A DNA stretch of 64,000 nucleotides from Alectoria sarmentosa (taxonomy: Eukaryota; Ascomycota; Lecanoromycetes; Lecanorales; Parmeliaceae): assembly GCA_009733775.1 (NCBI GenBank), contig WOGZ01000004.1, positions 287,341 through 351,340 on the forward strand, read 5' to 3'. The position numbers and the translations under genes are program-made. Positions 51,209-60,905 of the stretch are shown piece by piece. The notes beneath the pieces were generated by a model. It was given only the letters and a program-made list of their open reading frames with translations, made no database searches and was not told the DNA's origin. Numbering within the stretch: the first letter of the stretch is position 1; each line of letters opens with the position of its first letter.

Positions 51209-53094
51209 GTTCGCTCAGAACCCAGAGTGTTCGGTGTTGATGACTATTAGGAGATGCTGTTGTAGCTTCGATGATTGATAAACTTTATCAAGGACACAAG
51301 CAGGCAAGTTGGGCGATGGGTTCACAGCTGGGGGGAAAGAAAGAAAGCGTGTCAAATTAGGCTGGGAGGTACGATGACTAGGGATCACATGCCGAACCGG
51401 CATAATTCCGTTTCAGCTTCCGACGAGACAGTTTGGTAAAGTGTTGCGTATCAATGATGGACGTTTGCCTTTGATCTCCAGGCTGGCGCAGTCCAACCCC
51501 AACCCAACAGATAATGACGGAGCTAGTTCCAAGTCATTGTTGAACGGTGATGTCCAACCAGGTAATGTAGCTGAAGTGAAGAGGCCCGAAGTTCTAGGGG
51601 CTCAAAGTACAGCTTTGTCTGAGTGGGTAGACATGCGCTTCTATTCTTCGATGTATCATCCATCGTTCCTGCGAAAGGCAAGATCATGTAGCAAAAGTTA
51701 TGCACAAAAGGGAAGCAGCAGGCGACCATCTCAGAGAACAGAGAGAACAGAGATCAGATGGCGTTTTGAAAACATCCGGTGAAGTTCTCACATTTCCAAA
51801 AATCAGACGATACCGAGCGGAGAAGAACGATTGCAATGAGAATCACTGTAGGGCTGCTATGAAGGACTGGGAGCATATCAGGTTCATATATTATCTGATC
51901 TTACAGAGCGTTGGAGTAAAGCAGCACCAGTTTCCCTTTCCGATCGGGCTAGCATCTGGCCGCAAGCTAAACGGTTCTACGAAAACCAGGATACCTCGAG
52001 TATGCAATCTGCCGGGATCTGCAATATAGGGTTAGGGCTTTCTCACACCAAAACTCCTACTATTCATCAGAATTGTTTGACAACTAATACAATCACATCG
52101 AAGGATGTTATTTTCTCGTTGCTACATATTTGAATATCAAAGTATATATCTTTTTCTGTTTTAATAAGATTTGATAAGTCTTTCGCTACGTGAGTTTTGA
52201 ACTTCCCCTTAATGAGTAGGTTCCGGGTTGATTTGCAACAGTCTCGGGCTCCCGGTCTTTAACCCCCGAGCAGGCCCAAAGAGCACATTTGAGCCCCGAG
52301 CCAAATGCGCTTTAGGGGCAATGAAGGCGAGATTTGAATTTGCCAACGTACCGCGTAATGAGTTACATGTATAATCTTCAACAATCGAAAGACTGTCCTT
52401 TTTTTATATTTCATTTCTATCTAAAGTCTCAAGACGTTAATGTATAATTATTCTTTCAAATAATGATAGATTCGTGGGTAGATAGATTTTGTCTGTAGAA
52501 GCCCTAAGCCTACATCGCATATCCCCGCACATTGCATATCCTAGTGGAACCGTTTAGAGGTTGGAAAAGCAAAGGGCAGGATTTTTGAACGGTAGAAATT
52601 AGATGGACCTGATCACGGATTGCATCTCGAACTCAAGCTGAGGCTGTGAGAAGGGTTCCATCTTCTGGATAGGGGTTTATGTCAAGATCGAAAGACAAGG
52701 ACGATTGAGCAATCATGGGATCTGCGGTTCAGCGCAGCTTCTCAAAGAGCCGACCCCCTGAAGAGTCTTTGGTCATCGCCTGACATATCGCTAGAATCCC
52801 CGGATCCTCTTGGAGATCCCCTTTCCTATACTTTCCTTTTCCATTACCTATCCGCCCGGTCGGTCTGCACTGACTCGTTTGACCATCAACCTCACCTGTT
52901 CCACCAAAACGCCTTCCTCTTCTTCAACTCCACCGTGACTCACATCATAAACATGCAAGAATCACTAGACGATACATACGCATTCTCCACTCGTCCTAAA
53001 GCTCGGATGACGTTCAAGAATGATGCAAGGAAAATTGCTTACGGAGCCCGGCAACAACAGTCACCCGCCGCTCTAACAAGATTCTCTTCGTTCT
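51209..53094. other. Intergenic region with repeat fragments and a possible gene-start relic
   Basis: No complete gene was found. It contains one copy of a 76-bp repeat (51895-51970, partner 54949-55029), an imperfect hairpin at about 52269-52318 (arms with GCACATTTG / CAAATGCGC) and the repeat 52557-52656. From 52800 a pyrimidine-rich stretch leads to ATGs at 52935 and 52953 with an 83-codon frame to 53186 that overlaps the end of the HET gene in antisense. This may be a truncated gene start, but there is no domain. Confidence 0.4.
51895..51970 (+). repeat. Direct repeat, copy 1
   Basis: CTGATCTTACA...GAGCGTTGGAGTAAAG...GGGCTAGC..CTGGCC matches 54949-55029 with small gaps. The two copies flank the HET gene. 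Confidence 0.8.
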
Positions 53095-54798
53095 TCAATC
53101 CGGAGATGGAGTGGCAAGGAAAGGCCGACGAAAGAGCCCTAGGTTTTTCGAGTCATGAGACTTGGCCTTTTTCGGGGAAATTTTGATATCAACAAAATAA
53201 ACCATTTCATAATTCACAAATCTCTTTCTTGACGTTGCACAGACATCATGCTTCTCCTGCAGTTCACTAAAGGATCGATCGGAGATTGGTCTACGTTGCA
53301 AATAGAGCGAATATTTGTCGATGATATCTCCCAGCATTTCCGTACCTTCAGGTAGAAAGACATCAACACCGACCCCAGACTCTTTTGCCGTCAAGACCAC
53401 TGCGAACACTTCCCCCTTCTCACTTCTAAACATCACTGCTGCAGTAGATGACCACGACAGATCTAGTACGACTTTCCAACCTTCAGGCCTGGTTCTGAGG
53501 GGGAAGACGGAAGGTAGGCTAGTAAATGCTGAATCATTGGGATGTCGTTCTGATGGCAAAAATCCACTGTCGACAAGGGAAGGCAGGATGGCCGTGAGCT
53601 TTTGTTGCTGATTAGAGGGCACGAACGGAATATGATCTAACGAAATCTTCATCATAGTGTGGAAAATATTGGTATCATCTGGGATCAAGGAGCCGCGAAA
53701 GAATTTGCATTGCAGTAATTTCCCGGGAGATGACCTCACGAAATAGTCGAGAAAGGAGCTACGTCGCTCCATAACTCCCGAAGATGACATTGCTAAAGAG
53801 TCCTCTACAACTCTTTCGGTCACTTCAATGCCAACGATGCCATTCTCGATACCTTGTTGAACACAGTTTAGTATTATGTACGGAGAAGGATTCTTGATGT
53901 AGCGGCCGGATTTTTGAAGCTGATATTCCGACCTGGAGTCCGATCCATCCATAGTTAATAGCCGTTTAGTAACACTGGGCGGTTTGATCTTCGGGTTGGG
54001 GTTTTTGACCGATATGATATTTCCTGATAGAGCGAATGGCGCAGGAGACCGAGCCAAAAGGCCGCAGTAATAAGTCTTGGAGTCTTTCCATGCGAAGATC
54101 GACTCGTCATCTTCTCGAGTTTGCAGAATCTCGTGTTGGAGTCTCATGAAAGCTTTAGAGCCTTCTCCGTAGAGTAGTGGCAGGTTTATGTCAAAGAGAC
54201 CCAACAAGCAGTAAGCAGTGTCTTCTATTCGAGTAGTCTCTCTCATTGCAGCCCAAGACATCTTAGTCGCGACATTGACGCTCTTGTGGTCGATCATCTG
54301 ATGGTGTGTGATACCAGTAGCCCGCGAGATCTCGTCCTTAAGACTCCACTTCGTCCCTAGCTCTTCCCAGTCTCTCCCGTAGAATACCACGGTCTTAGGG
54401 GCAAGCAGCTCCTGCAGCGTCCATCCCCTGAAGAACCATCGGCTTATACGGAACCCTTTGTCAAAAGTCGCGGCAGAGACATCCGCCATATAGACGTAGC
54501 ACACTTGCGCCTTCTCGTACCATCTGTACATGGCATTGATGGCCTCGGAAAGGTCCGCACTGCTAGTCTTATCTATACAGCAAGTGTCAATCCAGGCATA
54601 TTTCCAACCCTCAGAGAGCGCTAGTTCACAGCAGTGTTTGATTTTGGTGTATCCGGCGAGCGTGACGGACTTGGGGTCTTCGAGCATTTGTAATGAGACT
54701 TCATACTTGGTCCATGTGTGTGACAGAATTGCATAATCTGGAATCTCGGCATCGTAGAACTCGTACATCTTCAGTGTTAATGTGTTGAGGAGCCGCAT
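53095..54798 (-). CDS. HET-domain protein (heterokaryon-incompatibility type), 567 aa
   Basis: This is a single uninterrupted frame. The N-terminus has the full HET domain: YAILSHTW at residues 22-29, KYAWIDTCCIDK at 66-77, a NAMYRWYEKAQVCYVYMADV region at 88-107 and RGWTLQELLAP at 124-134, followed by the Trp/Leu-rich LLYGEG..AF.RLQ.EIL block near 210-230. The C-terminal half has no ankyrin, WD or NACHT repeats that I can recognise. HET-domain proteins trigger cell death on fusion of incompatible hyphae or act in self/non-self sensing; many copies have no known allele partner. The start Met fits the usual MRLLNT..L..EF opening. No RIP stop is present although genes on the island nearby have them, so it is probably expressed. 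It is flanked by a 76-81-bp direct repeat and by TE blocks, the usual variable context for this family. Confidence 0.93.
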   Translation of the reverse strand: MRLLNTLTLKMYEFYDAEIPDYAILSHTWTKYEVSLQMLEDPKSVTLAGYTKIKHCCELALSEGWKYAWIDTCCIDKTSSADLSEAINAMYRWYEKAQVCYVYMADVSAATFDKGFRISRWFFRGWTLQELLAPKTVVFYGRDWEELGTKWSLKDEISRATGITHHQMIDHKSVNVATKMSWAAMRETTRIEDTAYCLLGLFDINLPLLYGEGSKAFMRLQHEILQTREDDESIFAWKDSKTYYCGLLARSPAPFALSGNIISVKNPNPKIKPPSVTKRLLTMDGSDSRSEYQLQKSGRYIKNPSPYIILNCVQQGIENGIVGIEVTERVVEDSLAMSSSGVMERRSSFLDYFVRSSPGKLLQCKFFRGSLIPDDTNIFHTMMKISLDHIPFVPSNQQQKLTAILPSLVDSGFLPSERHPNDSAFTSLPSVFPLRTRPEGWKVVLDLSWSSTAAVMFRSEKGEVFAVVLTAKESGVGVDVFLPEGTEMLGDIIDKYSLYLQRRPISDRSFSELQEKHDVCATSRKRFVNYEMVYFVDIKISPKKAKSHDSKNLGLFRRPFLATPSPD

Positions 54799-55785
54799 GG
54801 TTATATATTTCGGCCAAAGGAAGAGGAGAACAGCAGGCCTCGCACAAGTGCCTCAAAGTTGGTCGTTGCATGGCCTTGTGGGTGGGACTATCTCTATCGA
54901 GTAGCTCACTTCTGGATAGCACGAGTATCGAGTTCAGATGTTGAGTACCTGATCTTACACAACAGAGCGTTGGAGTAAAGCAGCACCAGTTTCCTTTTCT
55001 CGTCGGGCTAGCGTCTGGCCTCAAGCCAAGTGATTAGATCCGGGGGATCCTTAGTCAGCTTCTTGGCTGAGAAAATATTTGCTACCTTAGACTCGAGGCT
55101 CTTGCGAGGGACTCACTAATTGTTTCGGTATGTTTGATATTAGCTCTTTGGACTATCGGGACGGGCTTTCCAAGAAGCATTTGGAGGGTTCAGACGTTGG
55201 ACGGATTACGGACGAAACAGCTTCAACTTGGACCAGACAAGGCCTTTGGACGGACCCTTTGGACCGTTGACGTTGGGGTACAAGAATGCACCTCTTCAGG
55301 CCTCTATTTCGGCCTGCTAGCCCTGGCGTTGAGACGGCCCCATCACCACGTACATGCACGTGCTGCTGTGCTCGTGACGTGTGCATTTCACGAGGATGAG
55401 AAAAGGAGTTTCGGGAATGTCTTTTCAAGCCCGCTCTGGGCTGAAGTACGAGGCGAAAGACCGAAATATCAATACGTTGCAGGCACCTCCGGCCTCGTAC
55501 TACAATGCGACGATGGTTAGTGCGCAACCTGGAAGCGGACGTAACGGGGCCATTGGCGTTGGAAAGCGATACTGGGGTGAGAGTGGAGCAAGCCGGCAGA
55601 AAGAATTATCTAATGCGTATCATGTCTACCTCCATTTCCTTTTGACTTTTGCATTGTCTACTGATGTAGTCGGAACGGTCTCAGGATTTCAGTACTCCTC
55701 GTTTCAGTGGTCATCGTCGCATGACATAGTCGCGCTTTGCCACTTGATCCTCACCTGTATATAGAAGCGCTCAGCATAAAGCGCG
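54799..55785. other. Intergenic region upstream of the HET gene
   Basis: It holds the second copy of the direct repeat (54949-55029). Overlapping frames on both strands at 55134-55764 have no domain, no plausible introns and mutual overlap, so they are not called. Confidence 0.5.
54949..55029 (+). repeat. Direct repeat, copy 2
   Basis: It is the 81-bp partner of 51895-51970, with a 4-bp CACA-type insertion near its start. Confidence 0.8.
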
Positions 55786-55788
55786 TGT

Positions 55789-56351
55789 CTACGGCGGACG
55801 ACGGTTACAACTAGGACAAAACCAAAAACCACAAAATAATTTCAGATTTTCAAATTTTTTTATTACGATACTCTTCGAGGCGCTTTTTCGAGAACTTTTT
55901 GAGAGACTTTTTTGAGAATTTCTTCGAAGGACTCTTTAAAAAACTCTTCGAAAGGTTTTTTAAGAACGATAAAATGCTTCGCGATAACATATTTTAAGAT
56001 AAATTTTGAGATAGAGATATCTCGGGGTAAAGATACCCTGAGATAAAAGGCTTCGAGATGTGTATGCTCCGAAAAAAAAAAAATTGAAATCCGAAATCTA
56101 AAATCTGAAATCTGAAAATCAAAAAAGTTTTGTTGTTTGATTTTTGAAGTTGCGAAAACTTTAAATCAGCCTTATAAGGTTAAAGGTAAAATCTTATCCG
56201 GGGGCATTATTCGAGGGCATCTTGAATCATATAGATGAGACACAATCAAAATTTACAAATATTTGAATCAAAATTTAGGAAATTTGATGGAAAATTTGAA
56301 ATTCTTTTTTGTTTTTGGTTTTGTCTTAGTTGTAGCCGTCGTCCGCCGTAG
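55789..56351. mobile_element. MITE-like nonautonomous element with about 45-bp terminal inverted repeats
   Basis: The left end CTACGGCGGACGACGG...ACAACTA.GACAAAACCAAAAAC (55789-55835) is the near-perfect inverse of 56305-56351. A possible 3-bp target duplication TGT flanks it (55786-55788 and 56352-56354). The 563-bp body has no frame and includes an 11-bp-stem hairpin at about 56019-56044 and three AAATCTGAAATCTG-type decamers at 56085-56120. Superfamily is uncertain: a 3-bp duplication fits CACTA or Harbinger-type elements. Confidence 0.8.
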
Positions 56352-56367
56352 TGTCGCCTGGACCAAG

Positions 56368-56377
56368 GCTATATAAG
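56368..56377 (+). promoter_or_regulatory. TATA box of the secreted-protein gene
   Basis: GGCTATATAAGC lies about 85 bp before the ATG at 56459 and only about 17 bp after the MITE end, so the element sits directly at the core promoter. Confidence 0.6.
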
Positions 56378-56458
56378 CATTCGCTCCATCCGCTTTAACT
56401 CGTTTGGACTCTCGCAGATGTTGCGAGTCGTCAACATTTCTTACAGGTATTGTCGATC

Positions 56459-58233
56459 ATGTTTGAATTTCGCTATCGTCGCTCTAGACATAGCTTCACG
56501 ATCCTTTTCTGTCTTTCTCTTCTGTTGCTCGGCATCCCAAGAGTGTCTGCTTTTCCCACGGATGATGGTGATCTCGACCAAAGATCATTTTACGGAGACC
56601 CTAGACGGAACATCACATGCCTGGGTTCTAACTACGACCTGCAACTACCAGTACGACAGGACGGCGTCGATCCCAATCGTTTCACCATGCAACAGCTATG
56701 TGCTAAGACGATATACGGTGGGGCTCCGGCTGGCCAGCATCTAGGCGGTTGGTGTTCGCGAGGCCTTCCAATTCAAGACGGTGAAAGGGAAGATGACTCT
56801 GACGATGAGTCTGAAAACCCAAATCTTACCTACGACTGGCTATGGACAGGCGTGAGCTTTGATCTGAGTGATGCTTCTTAGGCCAGTGAGGAGAGAGCCG
56901 ACTCACGTTTCCTACTGGGCTGCTTCAACCGATGCTTCTGTAATTGGCATGTTGACGATTTCATTATTCAGCCTAAACGCAGTGTTCCGAGTAACGCTGA
57001 TGTCCGTATGAAAGAGTCCGGCGGCACCGGCGAGATTAAGCTGGACGTTACAGATGACGTTACCACAACTGACGATAGCCATACCGGCCGATTGGAAGCC
57101 ACCATGGTTGAGAGTGTAAGGCTCAATGAATTGAAAGAGCCAAATCAGGAGGGAGGATATGCTATCATGGATGTTGACTATCCGGATCCACCATGGGACC
57201 TGAGTCTGGATCCCGGTAACTACATTACCTGCGAGGGCGACTTGCCGAGTTTCCCTCTGCCACAGCCATACCTGGTCTCCGACTTTCAAAACCCTCAAAA
57301 GCTTTGTGCAGTACAGTGGTCCGGAGGCCTTTCGTGAGTCCACGTTGAACGCCATCACATTCTCTCAGAGCCGTCATTGACCTCCCTTCCTTTAGAGGTG
57401 CAAACGCGGGTGGATATTGCCACCGCAGCAACCCAATTGGCGCATTCGGATCCTCTGAGTATGAGCATTATGTATGGTTCTCCGACGAAATGACTCCTCG
57501 CTACGAATACACCTGGGGCGGCGGACAATTCTTCCTGTCAGCCTCGATCCGAACCTATTGTTACGCCCACTGCTGGTGCAATTCCGTAGGCAAAACCCGC
57601 ACGAGCCGCAGCAGATTTACCGTCTGGCAGTTTCTCCGAAATCATCAACTTGTCATGCACGTTGATGGTTCGATCGACTATGGCAAAAGATCACCACTGT
57701 CGCAGGGAATCTTCGACAAGATAGCGAGCGTTCTCCCTCCACAGAACGGTACTGGAGGCCCCACTTCTGGTACTTGCGGTGCAGACGGCAAACAGTTCTG
57801 CCCAGCTACATGGCCTTTGGCCGAATTTGGCCCCATCCCCAGAGCGCCTCCATACTCGACCGACATTGTTCGCCCCCCTAGCGCCGGCGCCGACGGAACG
57901 AAGAATCTGACGGTATGCGGTAACAAATGCAGTGGGCCGGGCGACTGCACGGCGAGTCTGGACAACTATAGTTGCGATTGTGCGTTCCCTAACTCGGAAG
58001 ACGCTCAAAACTTGGGCTTGGATCCTGTTTCTCCACCCTCGGTTTGTTTGGCCTTGGACAATGTGGACTTCGAGTTTGTAACCTCATTGTCGTTGGTTAA
58101 TGTGATTGGAAGAGATGAGAAGGCGCTTGGATATATAGATGGGCAGCGAGTGCCATACCGGTGCAGGTGCAACGCTACCTACACTGGGAATGAGTGTTGT
58201 GGGTCCAGTGACGGCATGGTGTGGTTAGAGTAA
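56459..58233 (+). pseudogene. Secreted cysteine-rich protein, function unknown, with one in-frame TAG
   Basis: The start at 56459 gives a signal peptide: basic n-region (RYRRSRHS), hydrophobic core (ILFCLSLLLLG) and a cut after ..RVSA. One intron is well supported (57334-57395, 62 bp, GTGAGT...CCTTTAG), joining SGGLS to GANAGGY. The product would be about 570 residues with many Cys, notably CYAHCWCN, CGNKCSGPGDC...CDC and CRCNATYTGNECC near the C-terminus, plus N-glycosylation sequons. The frame is continuous except for TAG at 56879-56881 (codon 141), between DLSDAS and ASEERADS. This may be a CAG-to-TAG change (RIP type). A 30-nt GTGAGC...TTCTTAG intron (56852-56881) would also remove it in frame but is shorter than known fungal introns. 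If neither readthrough nor splicing occurs, the gene is broken. I do not recognise the family. Confidence 0.7.
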
Positions 58234-59331
58234 GGAGCTCCACCCGACTATGTACAAAGACATTGCAGGATTGTTAAAAGGCACTTGAACAGTTCATACA
58301 ACCCGGAAGACTCTCCTCTCCATTCGTGATTGTTGAACATGCGCCCCTCTTTCAGCGCAGAGCACGAGTAGGAACTTTGCGTGTCATTTGGTTCTTGAAC
58401 TCCGTGATACTGTGCACATTCTTTCCACAGAGAATGAGCCGATTCTGTTCGCGTCTATTACGCCACAACGCCTGATCAAACATCGCAGTGGAAGCGGACT
58501 CGATGAGAGTGAAATAATAGAAGATATTCGGAAGAGGGGGCGTCAGACACTCAGCGGTGTATTAGGCTTTATATTCTGATCCGCTTTGATGACAGCAAAA
58601 GGCTACGTTCTTCCCGTCTACGATGAGTATGATGTAGACGAAAGAAAATTAATGCACGTCCTCCTAGCAATTCACTCGATTCCGTGGCTGTACGTTCTTT
58701 CCGGGAGAGGACTTCGACGTCCTTAGGAGGCAAAGATTTAACTGGTGACACTGTGACTTTTATGAACCCCTCATATGATCTCCTTCGCATATACAGCTCA
58801 GCCGCGCCAGAGTATGCAGGGTGACGTTGTTGAAAATGCAAAGAAGCTCGGAAGAATGCTGCTGGGCTTTTTAAAGGCAGAATATCATTAAGCTCCGTTC
58901 TGTATTTTTTTTTTTAACAACCCTGACGTATCCCCTTGCTGAGTTGTGAGACATAGTTCGAAGGTAGTATGGGATATCGCTTTGGATATCACGTGGAGTG
59001 GGTATTGGGAGCTGCTAAAGCGGCGGCCCAAGCGAGCGCTGATTGGTCCGGAGGGGGGGGGCACAACTAGTATGTAATTCAAAATCCCCTCGATCTCGCT
59101 CTGCTCTTCAAGCGCGTGATTCCGCCAAATCCAAACGTATTACGTAAAACCCTTTACACTTCCAGTAATGCCTATTATACCAAGCGCTCGCACGTCAAAA
59201 ATGTGATGGCGCTACAAGAGACGACGTCGATTGAAGAGCCACATGCTGATGAAAGATGACTATGTATGCATATCCTAGTCGCTATGGACATGTAGATTGA
59301 TAGCCATGAAAAACACCTATGTGAGAATCTC
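58234..59331. other. Intergenic, no gene seen
   Basis: This holds short frames without support, a T11 run near 58905 and a G-run near 59055. It is between convergent genes, so terminators of both neighbours are expected, but no specific signal can be named. Confidence 0.5.
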
Positions 59332-60375
59332 CTATACGACCCACTCAACATCGGTTCCAATTGGGCGACTACTACCAACCCACTTTTGAAACCATCTAAC
59401 GGCTTCGTCCTCGGCCACCATTCCTTGCCGGAGCTCCTCCTCAATGCCCAGGTTCCCTCGAACAGCAAAGCCATGCTTCGCCCCTTCGACAACAGTGACG
59501 ACAAACCTGCCTCTCTGACTTTGACGGAGCTGCTTTTCTTTTCCTGCGAAGATCCCCTCAATCTGTCTCACACCATTCATTTTCAAGACCCAGTCCTCAC
59601 TGCCTTGGCATATATGCAATGGCAGTGTGGCTTTCTCGATGTCGTTCGGAAGGCTAAGATTCGAGGGATGGGCGACAAAGGCAAAGTCAATCAGGCTTTT
59701 CCCATCGTCCGTTGAATATATATCCGGGTCGCAGAGCAGCACCGCGAATTTTCCGCCCCAACAGAAGCCTGCCACCGCGATACGATCATCCGTGGACGCG
59801 CGAAGGCTGGTGAGGAAGGAAACAATACGAGGCATAGCTACTCCAGGACGATTTGCGTAGAGGTATGGAGCAAAGTAATACATTGTGCGCAAACCGGAAA
59901 ACCTAGAGGAACGTCAATTGGACAGCTTGTCGTATAGGGCGAATGAATTTACAGTCTGCTCCAGATGGAGGATGTTGAGTCTACCATGTTATCCATACTG
60001 CTCAAGAGAGTATGCTTAAGGTTGTATCCTGATTCGATACTTACACGTCGTCAGCCGCTGACCCACTTCATTGCATCATTCACCTTTGCCTTTTTATTGT
60101 TTTTCGGAGACTTTGAGTATGGAGGAAGTTGACATACCATTCATGAAGTCCGGAAGGTACACGGTCACCCCCGCCCGCTTTGCGTATGCATCAGCCAATA
60201 TCCTATTATTGTTGAGATTCCAGCCAAAGGCATCCGGTATGATGACGACTATTCCTTGACTGGGTTCGTTATCGGGGGGACTGGTAATGTAGGCTGGAAG
60301 GCCATGCAGAGTGTCGACACGGCCAGCCGGTGTGCCTTCGTGGAGATGACCGGAAGCGCAGTGATGACAGGCCAT
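59332..60375 (-). pseudogene. Dienelactone hydrolase-family alpha/beta hydrolase with one in-frame TGA
   Basis: Exon 1 (60375-60138) starts MACHHCASGHLHEGTPAGR, the usual fungal DLH opening, and reaches VTVYLPDFMN. Proposed exon 2 is 60057-60045 and exon 3 59980-59332, with GT-AG introns of 80 and 64 bp; the sum is 900 nt in frame (299 residues). The catalytic triad is visible: Cys in GFCWGGKF, Asp in GSEDWV, His in AKHGFAVRG. The family hydrolyses lactones or esters such as dienelactones in aromatic degradation; the substrate here is unknown. The frame has one TGA at 59914-59916 (between DKLSN and RSSRFSG), possibly from TGG or CGA. A 50-nt GTAAAT...CTCTAG intron could bypass it only with another exon-2 choice (acceptor at GAAG). 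So the gene is either mis-modelled or inactivated. Confidence 0.75.
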
Positions 60376-60739
60376 GACAGGTGAAATCGGGATAGACCTT
60401 CTACTTATCTCAAGGTGCACAAGCGATGTCCAGGTACAGTCGATGACGGGGGAGATGAAGAGAGTGTCGTAGGGATGTCATAACACATTTGGGAGTGGAC
60501 AAGGAGGCTGCTCTTATAGTGTGCATTTCGCGTATATGTAACCCTCGAAGGCATAAAGTAAGCCGCAACTTTTACTCTTTCTGACCAAGTGCTGATTCTC
60601 CCAACTACAGTACTCTACAGGATCTTTGCACGGCGGGCGGGTCGCCTAACCCCTGGTGGTTCCCGAGCACTGGCTTGGCCAACTTTCAGCACGCTCATTG
60701 ATCAAATCTCTACACTAAGCGGCCAAGATTGGTTTGACT
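60376..60739. other. Intergenic, promoter side of the DLH gene and left LINE flank
   Basis: No gene is present. It ends with the left copy of the LINE target duplication at 60722-60739. Confidence 0.5.
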
Positions 60740-60815
60740 TGATTTGTTGATTTGTAAGTTTGTTTATTTTATGAGACTATGTACTCCGTAATCTTGAGAC
60801 GGAGGTGCCTCACCA

Positions 60816-60865
60816 GGAAATCAGAGGGATTCGAACCCTTAGACCGCTCCGCCCCATTGAGTTTC
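60816..60865 (-). pseudogene. tRNA-like relic in the LINE 3' tail (anticodon arm missing)
   Basis: On the minus strand the sequence has an A-box-like GGCGGAGCGGTCTAAGG (Leu/Ser tRNA D-arm type) joined directly to GGTTCGAATCCC (B box / T-arm). The ends GAAAC TCA and TGATTTC can pair as an acceptor stem with one bulge. About 30 nt including the anticodon arm are absent. It cannot be a functional tRNA. Confidence 0.55.
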
Positions 60866-60905
60866 GAGTTCGAGACAGCCTGCACATAGCCCTGTTTAGG
60901 GAAGG

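Noticed and set aside
52935..53186. 83-codon plus frame with a promoter-like upstream sequence
   Set aside because: It overlaps the HET coding end in antisense and has no known domain; kept only as a note in the intergenic entry.
55134..55764. Overlapping 124-128-codon frames on both strands
   Set aside because: They shadow each other, lack recognisable domains or introns, and lie between the HET promoter side and a MITE.
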